A stretch of 64,000 nucleotides of DNA from Hazenella coriacea (GCF_004341825.1 NZ_SMAG01000003.1:62001-126000); one strand, 5' to 3'; shown: positions 8,825 to 17,438, counted from the first letter of the stretch. Notes: generated by a model not told the origin, from the sequence alone. A program made the numbers and translations.

Positions 8825-9697
8825 CTACTTTGTTTCAACAGGTCCCGTCCACTCCAGCATACCGCCTTTTAGATTATGGAGATTCTTAAAGCCTTTCTTA
8901 GCTAAAATCTCTGCTGCGATCACACTGCGATTACCACTACGACAAACAAGTAATATTTCTTTATCTTTATACTGAAGTAATTCATCCGCTCGTTGTTCCA
9001 TTTGATCATGAGGAATCAGAATCGTATTAGGGATATGTCCTTCTTGATACTCTTTTTCCGTCCGAACATCCACCCATACATATTGATTCCGTTTCTCCTC
9101 ACTCACTTGGCTAAGTTGACTCGCCTCGATATCCGTATACGAAGACATAGGCGCCTCACCTTTCTGGTTTCTTGGTAAAATCGGATTAATATATAGCTCT
9201 AACTGACTAGTATCAAGCTCTCCATTCACCTTTCGAACAATCTTCCCTTCTGCATCAATAAAAAATGAGCTAGGGATGGGTCCAATATGGTACAGATCTA
9301 CGATATCCCGATCTCGATCCATCCAGATGGGGAACGTAAGCCCTAATTGTTTGGCAAATGAAGCTGCTGCTACATCGGTTTCACCAATATTTACGGCAAC
9401 AATTTCGAGCCCCTGATCTTTATATTTCTCATAAATCTCTTGCATCGCTGGCATTTCTGTCCGACAAGGTCCACACCAGCTACCCCAAAAATTGAGCATC
9501 ACTGCTTTTCCGCGTAGTTGACTCAAACTCATCTCTTTGCCATCCAAAGTGGTAAGTGTGAAATCAGGGGCGACATCCCCAACCTGTGGTTGTTTTTGAT
9601 TACCACCTTGGATCACTTGATAAAGGGCAACCCCGACCAAAGCAATTAAAGCGATAAAAATAATTCGACGCACCCAGTATCTCGTTTTCTTGTTCAT
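8825..9697 (-). CDS. Membrane-anchored thioredoxin-rhodanese fusion protein
   Basis: A 290-residue two-domain protein. Residues 10-28 form an N-terminal membrane anchor. Residues about 38-165 are a TlpA/ResA-like thioredoxin domain with redox motif WCGPC (C75, C78) and a cis-proline region GPIPSSFFID. Residues about 185-288 are a rhodanese domain with a persulfide cysteine at 252 in VCRSGNRS. Both domains should face outside the membrane. It follows ccdA, which likely supplies electrons. The fusion suggests handling of sulfane sulfur coupled to disulfide reduction; that role is an inference. Confidence 0.88.
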   Translation of the reverse strand: MNKKTRYWVRRIIFIALIALVGVALYQVIQGGNQKQPQVGDVAPDFTLTTLDGKEMSLSQLRGKAVMLNFWGSWCGPCRTEMPAMQEIYEKYKDQGLEIVAVNIGETDVAAASFAKQLGLTFPIWMDRDRDIVDLYHIGPIPSSFFIDAEGKIVRKVNGELDTSQLELYINPILPRNQKGEAPMSSYTDIEASQLSQVSEEKRNQYVWVDVRTEKEYQEGHIPNTILIPHDQMEQRADELLQYKDKEILLVCRSGNRSVIAAEILAKKGFKNLHNLKGGMLEWTGPVETK

Positions 9698-9777
9698 TGT
9701 ATCACCGTTTCCTTCCCCCCACTTATTGTATCAAAAAAAGTGATCCCTGACCCTATATCCATAATCAAGTCTTAACA

Positions 9778-9822
9778 AGAAACAACAAGCTGATCGGGCT
9801 CTCCCACTCAGCTTGTTGTTGT
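9778..9822 (-). terminator. Terminator downstream of ccdA
   Basis: Thirteen-base arms AACAACAAGCTGA (9781-9793) and TCAGCTTGTTGTT (9808-9820) flank a 14-base loop, with a T-rich tail on the minus strand. It may be partial read-through toward the fusion gene downstream. Confidence 0.6.
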
Positions 9823-9835
9823 TTCCACTGTTCAC

Positions 9836-10549
9836 TTAGAACCCTTGAAACCCTGTAAGTCTTATAAACCAAGCACTGATTGCAGCCATTTGATCTGTAT
9901 AAAGTAAAATCCCTAAAAGGATCATAATGGCTCCACCGATCTTCATCACTTTGGACGAATATTTCAGAACCCAGCGTGACTTTCCTAAGAAAAAGGCCAT
10001 CGCTAAAAAGGGAATCGCAAAGCCAAGTGTATATGCAGTAATATAGACAAATGCTTTTTCAGGGTTTAGAAAAGACATGGATAAGACCGCCGTTAAAATA
10101 GGACCTAAACAAGGAGTCCAACCAGCCGCAAAACCAATTCCTACTAATGTCGTACCAAAATAACTAATCCCTTTTTTAGAAACATCCCATTTCTTTTCTC
10201 TCATTAAGAATTTGGGTTGGAAAATGCCCATAAGGAACAAGCCCATAGCAATGATAAGTACAGCACTTAACATACGAATCAGATCTTTGTAATCGCCAAA
10301 GAAGCTTCCCAACCAACTGACTGTAAATCCTAAAGCGTAGAAAACGAGTGAAAAACCCAAAAGAAAAAAGAGTGCATGTACCATCAATAACTTCTGGATT
10401 TCACGTTGTCGTCCATGGTCTCTGATTTGTGATACTGATACTCCTGTAATATAGGAGAGATAGGAAGGGTACAACGGTAAAACACATGGAGAAATAAAAG
10501 AGAGAACACCAGCCCCAAAGGCTAGCCACAGAGTTACTTCAGAACCCAC
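9836..10549 (-). CDS. ccdA: Cytochrome c biogenesis / thiol transporter protein CcdA
   Basis: A 237-residue protein with six predicted membrane helices that passes electrons from cytoplasmic thioredoxin to extracytoplasmic thiol proteins. The paired redox cysteines lie in FISPCVLPLYPSY near the N-terminus and GWTPCLGPIL in the middle, as in CcdA/DsbD-beta. The start is GTG at 10547-10549 with GGAGGGG upstream. It is flanked by two thioredoxin-fold proteins on the same strand that are the obvious partners. Confidence 0.92.
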   Translation of the reverse strand: MGSEVTLWLAFGAGVLSFISPCVLPLYPSYLSYITGVSVSQIRDHGRQREIQKLLMVHALFFLLGFSLVFYALGFTVSWLGSFFGDYKDLIRMLSAVLIIAMGLFLMGIFQPKFLMREKKWDVSKKGISYFGTTLVGIGFAAGWTPCLGPILTAVLSMSFLNPEKAFVYITAYTLGFAIPFLAMAFFLGKSRWVLKYSSKVMKIGGAIMILLGILLYTDQMAAISAWFIRLTGFQGF

Positions 10550-10568
10550 AAGTCTCCCCTCCTTTTAT

Positions 10569-11147
10569 TTATTTGTTGATCACTTGTTCAATCCATTGCT
10601 CAAGCTCTTTATTACTGGTATAACCTACTTTTTTGTAGGCAACTTTCCCATCAACATCGATCACATATGTGAATGGTACTCCGATCACCCCATATTGACT
10701 TGCACCCACTGTTTTGTTTTTGTCATCAGGGCGATCGATCAATGCTGGGAATGTAAACTTTTCCTCTTGAAGATATTGATAAGCAGCTTCATCATCAAAT
10801 TCTAACGCGGCTTCATTAATCATCAGAAAATTGACCTGATCTTTGTACTTTAGATACGCTTCTTGAAAGTCGGGCATTTCTTGTCTACATGGCTCACACC
10901 AAGAAGCCCAAAAGTTGACAACGGTAGGTTTACCTTGATGTTTATATAATTCTACTTGTTGCTTCCCATCTAGTGTAGGTAAAGTAAAGTTCGGAGCACA
11001 ATAACCTTGTTCAGCACGAACTTCACCCTTACAGTCTGCCTCTTGCTTCGTCACTGTCTGCGAAGACTCAGGCCAATTGAACCAAATTGTGATCAAGGCG
11101 ATGATGATAATCAGTGCAAAAATAATGCCATTTCTCCACTTGCTCAT
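10569..11147 (-). CDS. ResA/TlpA-like thiol-disulfide oxidoreductase
   Basis: A 192-residue membrane-anchored thioredoxin-fold protein. Residues 7-25 are the anchor; the redox motif is ASWCEPC. GVPFTYVID holds the cis-proline. Two extra cysteines (C39 and C50) lie between the anchor and the fold and could form a structural disulfide. Start 11147 has GGAGGAA upstream; an earlier in-frame ATG lacks one. It is the first gene of the ccdA cluster and ends 20 bp before ccdA. Substrates could be apocytochrome c or spore-coat-type proteins. Confidence 0.85.
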   Translation of the reverse strand: MSKWRNGIIFALIIIIALITIWFNWPESSQTVTKQEADCKGEVRAEQGYCAPNFTLPTLDGKQQVELYKHQGKPTVVNFWASWCEPCRQEMPDFQEAYLKYKDQVNFLMINEAALEFDDEAAYQYLQEEKFTFPALIDRPDDKNKTVGASQYGVIGVPFTYVIDVDGKVAYKKVGYTSNKELEQWIEQVINK

Positions 11148-11450
11148 GTACGTTCCTCCCTTTATCTTAAACAAGAAAGCGGTTTATTTCTTGATTAATT
11201 ATGAAACATTTGTTTCACTCTAATAGAACCTTATTCACACAAAACTTCGATTTTAGACCCTTGACTTACTTACAACAAACTTTATATCTAAGCCTTATTC
11301 ATATGATTAAACAAGATGAACTTAAAATAAAAAAGATGAGCACTCATCAACTCATCTTCATCATACCACCAAACCTTTCACCAACAAACATTTAAAATGA
11401 TTCTAATCTATCATGATCTTTTTACGAGTTGATTCAACTTAAAGCGAACA

Positions 11451-11489
11451 CCAAAAAGCCCTTATCTTTTTAAGAAAAGAGCTTTTTGG
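11451..11489 (-). terminator. Intrinsic terminator of yqgX
   Basis: Arms CCAAAAAGC and GCTTTTTGG enclose a further paired AAAGA/TCTTT region. The rest of the 352-bp gap 11148-11499 shows no gene or other clear signal. Confidence 0.75.
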
Positions 11490-11499
11490 GAACCAATCC

Positions 11500-12126
11500 C
11501 TATGTTAAAAATGGATTTGACTTTTGTTCTCGTCCAATCGTTGTTTTATCTTGATGGCCAGGATAAACATTCGTTTGTGGAGGCAGTTTCAATAAATGAT
11601 CGTGAATCGAATTCATCAAAGTTGCATGATCTCCACCAGGTAAGTCTGTTCGTCCAATCGAATCCATAAATAAAACATCTCCACTAAAAATCGAAGAACT
11701 GTGTAAGAAAGAGATGCTACCTGGTGAATGTCCAGGTGTGAAGAGAACCTTAAATGTTTCACCTAAAAACGTTAATTCTTCATTCCCATGTAAAAAGTGA
11801 TCAGCTGGCTGACATACAATCGAAGGAAATTCAGGCCATCTACTAGATCCATTCAATTCAGGATTCGTTAACCACTCCTGCTCGTTCTCATGAATGTAAA
11901 CTGGAGCTTTAGTTAGATCACGAACTTCTTCCAATCCTCCAATATGATCAAAATGGGCATGGGTTAACAAAATCGCTTCAATATGTAAATTCAACTGTTT
12001 CACTCTAGAGATCAGCGCTTGTGGGTTCATTCCTGGATCGATGATAATACCATGCTGATTGTCTTCACTCAATAACAGATAAGCATTTGTCATAAAGGGA
12101 CCTAAAGCAAAGGTCTCTATTTTCAT
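11500..12126 (-). CDS. yqgX: MBL-fold hydrolase YqgX (glyoxalase II-like)
   Basis: A 208-residue metallo-beta-lactamase-fold hydrolase. The metal-binding motif is THAHFDHIGG, with further ligands in FTPGHSPGS, FSGDVLF and the terminal YPGHQDKT. The family is a hydroxyacylglutathione-hydrolase relative; in bacilli it may act on bacillithiol conjugates (S-lactoyl-BSH). Start 12126 is chosen by AAGGAAGGTGA immediately upstream. Single gene with its own terminator, divergent from ylaJ. Confidence 0.88.
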   Translation of the reverse strand: MKIETFALGPFMTNAYLLLSEDNQHGIIIDPGMNPQALISRVKQLNLHIEAILLTHAHFDHIGGLEEVRDLTKAPVYIHENEQEWLTNPELNGSSRWPEFPSIVCQPADHFLHGNEELTFLGETFKVLFTPGHSPGSISFLHSSSIFSGDVLFMDSIGRTDLPGGDHATLMNSIHDHLLKLPPQTNVYPGHQDKTTIGREQKSNPFLT

Positions 12127-12240
12127 TTTTATCACCTTCCTTGGATTTATTGTAGCAGTTCAGCTCCTTATGTACATGCTTTTTTTGGAGCAGGACACAC
12201 TAATCACCAAGCACTATTATCACAGAAAGGACGACAGGAA

Positions 12241-12804
12241 ATGATCAGGAAAATGAAGTTATTTAGTTTATTCATCGGAATTACACTTGCTCTCATTGGA
12301 TGCCAACCTGCTAACAAACCACCAGCGAATCAATCCGCTCCTGCCCCTGGACAAAAAATCTCTTATACTGAACGCGTCAAGCAGACTGCACCTGAACCTA
12401 AATATAACCAGTCTTCTCAAGCGATCTCTCGGCGAATGGTGCAAATTGCCACCCAGATGCCACAAGTCCGTAATGCATCAGCCATCTCTATTGGAAAATA
12501 TACCTTAGTGGGGATCGATGTGGACTCTACTTTAGATCGGGGTCGGGTGGGAACAGTTAAATATACAGTAGCCCAAGCACTCCGAGAAGATCCTCAAGGA
12601 GCCAATGCTTTAGTCACCGCCGATGTTGACATCGTTCAACGAATTCGTGAGCTGAATGAAGATTTAAGAAATGGTCGTCCGATCGGAGGCGTTGTAGAAG
12701 AGCTAGCAGACATCGCGGGACGAATTACTCCTCAACCCTCGAAAGAGGTAAAAAAGAAGGAACAAAATAAGAATCAAATGAACCAACAAAAGATGAACCA
12801 TTAA
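12241..12804 (+). CDS. ylaJ: YhcN/YlaJ-family sporulation lipoprotein
   Basis: A 187-residue predicted lipoprotein. Lys-rich start, hydrophobic segment, and a lipobox LIGC with the modified cysteine at 21. The body contains the YhcN/YlaJ pattern (IDVDSTLDRGRVGTVKYTVAQAL, ending in REDPQGANALVTAD). The tail is Lys/Gln/Asn rich. In B. subtilis ylaJ is linked to ylaH and ylaI, both found just downstream here. Family members localise to the spore inner membrane and affect germination. Confidence 0.88.
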   Translation: MIRKMKLFSLFIGITLALIGCQPANKPPANQSAPAPGQKISYTERVKQTAPEPKYNQSSQAISRRMVQIATQMPQVRNASAISIGKYTLVGIDVDSTLDRGRVGTVKYTVAQALREDPQGANALVTADVDIVQRIRELNEDLRNGRPIGGVVEELADIAGRITPQPSKEVKKKEQNKNQMNQQKMNH

Positions 12805-12849
12805 TATCAACTAAATATGGGAATTAATTGTGAATGTCGAGGGGTTGAA

Positions 12850-12887
12850 TGGTGATCACTTGAAGATTGCTCTTCAAGTGATCACCA
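12850..12887. repeat. Perfect 17-bp palindrome with 4-nt loop
   Basis: TGGTGATCACTTGAAGA and TCTTCAAGTGATCACCA flank TTGC with no mismatch. It follows ylaJ by 46 bp but has no T-run on either side, so it is not a normal intrinsic terminator. Confidence 0.8.
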
Positions 12888-12938
12888 AATATCAAATATG
12901 ACTTCACTTTTTTTAGAATGGACTGTCTAAGGTTGATC

Positions 12939-12967
12939 TTCCTATAGTATACTAACAACTATAGGAA
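12939..12967 (+). promoter_or_regulatory. Inverted repeat overlapping a putative -10 box of ylaI
   Basis: TTCCTATAGT at 12939-12948 and ACTATAGGAA at 12958-12967 are perfect 10-bp arms. A TATACT hexamer at 12948-12953 sits at the inner edge, as expected for an operator covering a promoter. The -35 region is weak. Confidence 0.4.
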
Positions 12968-13095
12968 ATTTGACATCTTTCCAACAGACGATTGGAACCA
13001 GTCTCTCACCACTGTTGAATTCCCTTCCTGTAGCAGAAGAAGTAGTGATATATCAAAAAGCTTGATCCATTTTACATAGAAAGGCTACGGTAACT

Positions 13096-13305
13096 ATGAG
13101 AGTGGTCTGTATTCTTTGTGATCAATCATTTGTTCCAGATAAACTTACACAAAAAAAATTAATCAAACACCCTCACCGCATTCAAATCTGTCCAAACTGT
13201 TATGAAAGAATTACTAAACAAGTATTAGAGCGAAAAAAGCAAATGTACTCCTCTTTTGAACAACTGGACGCTACTTGCGAAATTTCTTCTCACTCAAACG
13301 ATTGA
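13096..13305 (+). CDS. ylaI: Small zinc-ribbon-like protein YlaI (DUF2197)
   Basis: A 69-residue protein with two CxxC pairs (CILC near the N-terminus and CPNC in the middle) that should bind one zinc. The sequence between them (KLIKHPHRIQI) matches the YlaI pattern. Its 3' end overlaps the convergent gene at 13290 by 16 bp. Function unknown; the family is small and found in bacilli next to ylaH and ylaJ. Confidence 0.85.
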   Translation: MRVVCILCDQSFVPDKLTQKKLIKHPHRIQICPNCYERITKQVLERKKQMYSSFEQLDATCEISSHSND

Positions 13306-13577
13306 TTATATTTAGGTTCTGCCAAAATGTCTTTCAACAACTTTTCGGCTGTCTCAATGGGAAATGTGTGTGATTCCGTTTCCCCTTGTTTTTGATAAGT
13401 CACCACATACTGTTGATCCTCTTTTTTCTTTTCCAGTTCTAACTGTTCAATTTGATGGTCTTCACGAAGCATTTCTTCAAAAAAATGAACTGTATCCCGT
13501 GCAGAACGATCACTTGGTCTCGCTTGCCACACAATTTTAATTTGAATCCAATTAAACAATGCGTCCGTAAGTTGCAT
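13290..13577 (-). CDS. Conserved hypothetical protein (95 aa)
   Basis: A charged, soluble 95-residue protein that I do not firmly recognise. It opens with a hydrophobic helix (ALFNWIQIKIVW), followed by an acidic stretch FFEEMLREDHQIEQLELEKKKEDQ and a short beta-like region. A good AAGGGGA site precedes the ATG. It overlaps ylaI tail to tail and is 35 bp downstream of ylaH, with which it is probably co-transcribed. Codon use resembles the neighbours. Confidence 0.7.
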   Translation of the reverse strand: MQLTDALFNWIQIKIVWQARPSDRSARDTVHFFEEMLREDHQIEQLELEKKKEDQQYVVTYQKQGETESHTFPIETAEKLLKDILAEPKYNQSFE

Positions 13578-13612
13578 TCGACTTCCCCTTTCCGATTATT
13601 ACCAGGATCAAA

Positions 13613-13900
13613 TTATTCTTGTTTTGCTTGTTTTGAACGATTATATGATAGACGAACACGAGTCAGTCCAATAATAATCGCAGTAATAAATAAGATTTGA
13701 ATGATAGGGAATCGTAAAATCTGCATAAAGGCTAATAGAAAACAACCGATTGCCAGAGATAGATAAACTAAGGCACTTTTTAATACAGGTAATTCTCTAG
13801 CAAAAGCAATCTTATATATCATAGCTGTTAAAACTAAAACCATGACATAAACTCCCCAAAAGGGAAGCTGATTCAGCCAGGTGATAATATCTCCTAACAA
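13613..13900 (-). CDS. ylaH: YlaH-like membrane protein
   Basis: A 95-residue protein with three hydrophobic segments (about 13-30, 40-60, 66-80) and a basic C-terminus RVRLSYNRSKQAKQE. It matches the YlaH family in length and pattern. The start appears to be TTG at 13898-13900, seven bases after GGAGAGG; no ATG fits. It lies 20 bp after nfo on the same strand. Function unknown. Confidence 0.8.
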   Translation of the reverse strand: MLGDIITWLNQLPFWGVYVMVLVLTAMIYKIAFARELPVLKSALVYLSLAIGCFLLAFMQILRFPIIQILFITAIIIGLTRVRLSYNRSKQAKQE

Positions 13901-13920
13901 TTCATTTCCTCTCCTTTCCT

Positions 13921-14754
13921 TTATTGTTTACGTAGGTCGTGTAACATTTGGATTTCTGCTGCATACTCTTTTTCATCATCAACAGGTGTTTCCAAGATAA
14001 TCGGTAAACCCTCAAATGCTGTTTCTTTTAAGAAAAGAGAGAGTGCATCTATCCCAATTTCTCCTTTACCCACTTTTTCGTGCCGATCTTTTCGACTTTG
14101 ATAAGGGGCTTTACTATCATTAAAATGGATCGCCACTAGATCTTTCAAGTAGCCAGTGGACTCCATTTGTTGCAGTAATTCGTCAAATGTATCCAAAGAC
14201 CAAATACCCGCTGCAAAAGCATGGCAGGTATCGAAGCAAAAACCTAGTTTTTCTGGATAATCACATGCCTCTCGGATCTCAACCAATTGTTGAATGGTCA
14301 ATCCAAGTTCAGTTCCTTGTCCAGCCGTATTTTCCAGCAATAGTTTTACGTTACCCTTATGATCCTCCAAAATGAGATTTAGCGTCTCAATCATCCGCTT
14401 CACCCCATACTCTTCCCCTTCACCTACATGCTTTCCGCAATGAACAACAGCTCCAATCGCACCATAAGCATCAGCGATTGTTAGATCTTCCTTAATGGAG
14501 CGAATCGTCACTTCATGAAGATCCGATTTAGGGGTAGATAGATTTGTAATATATGGAGTGTGAGCCACAAGGGTGATCCCGTTCTCTATACAATAGGTTC
14601 TCCCTGCTTCCGCATCCGGCTCATTTATTTTTTTGGGTCTCAAACCTCGTGGATTTTTTGTAAACACTTGAAATGATTGAGCACCTAACTCATGGGCTCG
14701 TTTGGCTGCTTTATGAAATCCCTTAGCTACACTAATATGACAACCAAATTTCAT
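13921..14754 (-). CDS. nfo: Endonuclease IV (AP endonuclease)
   Basis: A 277-residue TIM-barrel enzyme that cuts DNA 5' of abasic sites. Family landmarks: GCHISVAKGFHKA, QVFTKNPRG, LLLENTAGQGTE, FCFDTCHAFAAG and VAIHFNDSKAPYQSRKDRHEKVG, which supply the three-zinc ligands. Slightly shorter than E. coli Nfo (285). AGGAGGAG precedes the ATG. Upstream gene glycerophosphodiesterase is separated by a terminator. Confidence 0.93.
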   Translation of the reverse strand: MKFGCHISVAKGFHKAAKRAHELGAQSFQVFTKNPRGLRPKKINEPDAEAGRTYCIENGITLVAHTPYITNLSTPKSDLHEVTIRSIKEDLTIADAYGAIGAVVHCGKHVGEGEEYGVKRMIETLNLILEDHKGNVKLLLENTAGQGTELGLTIQQLVEIREACDYPEKLGFCFDTCHAFAAGIWSLDTFDELLQQMESTGYLKDLVAIHFNDSKAPYQSRKDRHEKVGKGEIGIDALSLFLKETAFEGLPIILETPVDDEKEYAAEIQMLHDLRKQ

Positions 14755-14774
14755 GAACGACTCCTCCTATTAAG

Positions 14775-14802
14775 AAAAAAAGCGCCCTTCATCGAGGCGC
14801 CT
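14775..14802 (-). terminator. Intrinsic terminator after the glycerophosphodiesterase gene
   Basis: GCGCCT / AGGGCGC stem with a CGATGA loop followed by TTTTTTT on the minus strand. Confidence 0.85.
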
Positions 14803-14827
14803 ATAATCAACATCATCATATCATTAA

Positions 14828-15574
14828 TTATTCATCCACCGCAACTTGCCTCTTTTTCAACTGTAAAAGTTGATCAGGGACATTGGTGATAATAGCATCC
14901 ACACCAATGGTCAGTAAATCCTTCATCACCTTTGGATCATCTACGGTATAAGGTCGGACTCGAATCCCATGTTTATGACATCCTTCGATGATCGTTTCTG
15001 GAGCAGCTAGATAAAACGGATGGATCGCTTGAACACCTAAATGTTTAGCATAAACCCAAGGTTCAAATAAACCTAATTGATATAGAGCACCTAATTGGTA
15101 GTGAGAACGATATAGATGTAAGTGACGAAGAGAATAATGGTTAAAAGAGGACAGAATCACTCTCTCACTCATCCCATAGCGTTCGATCTCTTTCACCAAT
15201 TGTTCTTCCAACCCTGCATATTGGACAATATTATTTTTTAACTCTATATTTATTTCGAGAGATGTATCCATCAGTTGTTCAAGGACTTCGGCAAGAGTAG
15301 CGATCGTTTCACCGACAAAAGGAGATGAAAACCAACTTCCCATATCTAACTCTTTCAATTGGGACAAGGTGAGATTTTTTACCCAGCCTGTCCCGTTGGA
15401 GGTACGATCAACTGTCTCATCATGGATTACAACTAATTCACCATCTAAAGTCATATGGACATCTAACTCGATACCATCTGCACCTACTTCGATGGCTCGT
15501 TGAAAAGCTGTAGATGTATTTTCTGGTGCAATCGACGAAAATCCTCGATGGGCAAACACTTTCGTTTGGCTCAT
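14828..15574 (-). CDS. Glycerophosphodiester phosphodiesterase
   Basis: A 248-residue GDPD TIM-barrel enzyme that releases glycerol-3-phosphate from glycerophosphodiesters. Active-site motifs: FAHRGFSSIAPENT (first catalytic His, Arg and Glu), GADGIELDVHMTLDG (metal ligands Glu, Asp and second His) and VVIHDETVDRTSNG. There is no signal peptide, so it is cytoplasmic like UgpQ. It begins 11 bp after the HesB-like gene and is probably in one transcript with it. Confidence 0.92.
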   Translation of the reverse strand: MSQTKVFAHRGFSSIAPENTSTAFQRAIEVGADGIELDVHMTLDGELVVIHDETVDRTSNGTGWVKNLTLSQLKELDMGSWFSSPFVGETIATLAEVLEQLMDTSLEINIELKNNIVQYAGLEEQLVKEIERYGMSERVILSSFNHYSLRHLHLYRSHYQLGALYQLGLFEPWVYAKHLGVQAIHPFYLAAPETIIEGCHKHGIRVRPYTVDDPKVMKDLLTIGVDAIITNVPDQLLQLKKRQVAVDE

Positions 15575-15585
15575 CCATTCATCAC

Positions 15586-15897
15586 CTAGATATAAATTTG
15601 ATGTAAAAAGATTTGTTCTCGGTTTTTAACAGAAAAAGAACCTTTTGCTTGGTCAAAAGAAATCATAAGTTCTGGAGCGAACACATTTAAGCTATATGGA
15701 TCCATAACCACTGTCAATGAATCGCTAATCGCAAAGCGCCGATCAGAAGGTTGTAAATGATCCCAGAAGAGTTCAAATAACTCAGTGGTTACAGCACCTA
15801 AATCTACAGCAATAGCAGCGACTCGCAACGTAGCATCACTATCTGGCTTTTTCTTGTGTAATGCTTCAACAGCTTCTGGTGTTACAATGACTCTCAA
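15586..15897 (-). CDS. HesB/YneR-like protein lacking Fe-S cysteines
   Basis: A 103-residue protein with the A-type carrier fold pattern (VTPEAVEAL at the start, then SLTVVMDPYSLNVF and SFSVKN near the end), but none of the three cysteines that bind Fe-S clusters. In HesB/IscA the NP.GC motif would follow the SVKN position; here it is REQIF. The start is TTG at 15895-15897 with GGAGGT nine bases upstream. Downstream of leucyl aminopeptidase by 50 bp. Function unknown; cluster binding is unlikely. Confidence 0.6.
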   Translation of the reverse strand: MRVIVTPEAVEALHKKKPDSDATLRVAAIAVDLGAVTTELFELFWDHLQPSDRRFAISDSLTVVMDPYSLNVFAPELMISFDQAKGSFSVKNREQIFLHQIYI

Positions 15898-15947
15898 TTC
15901 ATTCGTACCTCCATCAACTTTCTTGTTGAAGACTTACTTTATAATTA

Positions 15948-17438
15948 TCAGCCAAAACGAATTGCTAATTGAGTAAGCGTTCTCACAGCTATACCAGTCG
16001 CTCCCTTTGGATGAATTCCCTGTTCTTTAAGGGACTCTGAAGTTCCAGCAATATCCAAATGAACCCAAGGTGTATTTTCAGCAAATTGTTTTAAGAACAT
16101 ACCCCCTTGAATACAGCCTGCGATCGACCCATCATCATTCTTCACATCAGCAATATCACTTTTTACATATTCCTCGTACTCATCATACATGGGCAATTCC
16201 CACACTCGTTCTCCTGCCATGCGGGCAGCTACCTTTACCTTGTTACTCCAATCTTCATCATTCGTCATCAGACCTGTGGCCTCACGACCTAGTGCGATGA
16301 GAACCGCCCCTGTCAAAGTGGCAACATTGACCAACTTGGTAGCGCCTAATCGCTTGGCATAAGAAATACCATCAGCTAAAACCACTCGTCCCTCAGCATC
16401 TGTATGATGAATTTCAATCGTTTTTCCACTATATGAGGTGATCACATCACCAGGACGATAGGAGTTTCCATCCACCATATTTTCACAGGTTGGAATGACT
16501 GCAATCACATTACAATGAGGGCGTAATGTACCAATTGCATCCATCGCTCCCAAAACTGCAGCAGCCCCTCCCATGTCTCCTTTCATATCGTCCATCCCTT
16601 TATCAGGTTTGATTTGGATCCCACCACTATCAAAAGTAATCCCTTTACCTACTAACCCTAAAACCTCATCACTTTCAGGTGCTCCCAAATAAGAAAGTAC
16701 AATCATATAAGCAGATTCTTGGCTTCCTCTAGCAACTGCAAGAAGAGCTTCCATGCCCTCTTCTTTTAAACGATCTTCTGTCAATACATCTAAGCGAAGA
16801 CCCCGTTTTTCTGCAATTTGCTTCGCATATCTAGTCAGTTTTTGGGGAGTTAGTCGATTTGCTGGCTCGTGAACTAAAAATCTGGCAAAATTAGTACTTC
16901 GTGCAAAAACTCTTCCTCGTTCACTTCCTACTTCAAATGCTGACTCTGAAATGGAAGAAGATGAAAGAAAAATCGTTTCAATTTTTTTATGTTTTTGATC
17001 GGATTTATAAGAATGATGTTGATATGATCCTAACTCGACACCTTCAACAATTGCTTGTACCACATCAACCGAATTGTATCGTTCAGTTATTTCATTAAGG
17101 CAACCAATTCCAATATGTTTTAGTCCCATTGAAGTTATTTTTCTAGCAGCAGCGGCTACCGCAGATTTTAAGCGCTGAAGATCTACTTTGGTCTCTTTTC
17201 CAAGTCCAACAACGAATACGCGACCCGATGGGATTTTACCCCAATTATGCAAAATGGTTAGCTCACCCAAAGTTCCAGTAATCTCTTCTTCTGTAATGAG
17301 ACGAGAGATTCTATTTTCAAGTGCGTTGTCTATTTGGCGTGTGTAGCACTGAGTTGATTGCTTATCCTCAATATGAAAAACAATTAATGCATCTGTTGCT
17401 AATGACACTATAGGTTCTCTAGTTAATTTCCACTCCAT
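15948..17438 (-). CDS. pepA: Leucyl aminopeptidase (M17)
   Basis: A 496-residue cytosolic two-metal aminopeptidase. The metal site is visible in GKGITFDSGGIQIKPDKGMDD and KGDMGGAAAV. The classic NTDAEGR motif reads HTDAEGR, with the Asn replaced by His while the metal ligands Asp and Glu remain. Start 17438 follows GGGAGGA; the longer frame has no ribosome site. The N-terminal domain (residues 1-150) is divergent, as usual. Confidence 0.9.
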   Translation of the reverse strand: MEWKLTREPIVSLATDALIVFHIEDKQSTQCYTRQIDNALENRISRLITEEEITGTLGELTILHNWGKIPSGRVFVVGLGKETKVDLQRLKSAVAAAARKITSMGLKHIGIGCLNEITERYNSVDVVQAIVEGVELGSYQHHSYKSDQKHKKIETIFLSSSSISESAFEVGSERGRVFARSTNFARFLVHEPANRLTPQKLTRYAKQIAEKRGLRLDVLTEDRLKEEGMEALLAVARGSQESAYMIVLSYLGAPESDEVLGLVGKGITFDSGGIQIKPDKGMDDMKGDMGGAAAVLGAMDAIGTLRPHCNVIAVIPTCENMVDGNSYRPGDVITSYSGKTIEIHHTDAEGRVVLADGISYAKRLGATKLVNVATLTGAVLIALGREATGLMTNDEDWSNKVKVAARMAGERVWELPMYDEYEEYVKSDIADVKNDDGSIAGCIQGGMFLKQFAENTPWVHLDIAGTSESLKEQGIHPKGATGIAVRTLTQLAIRFG

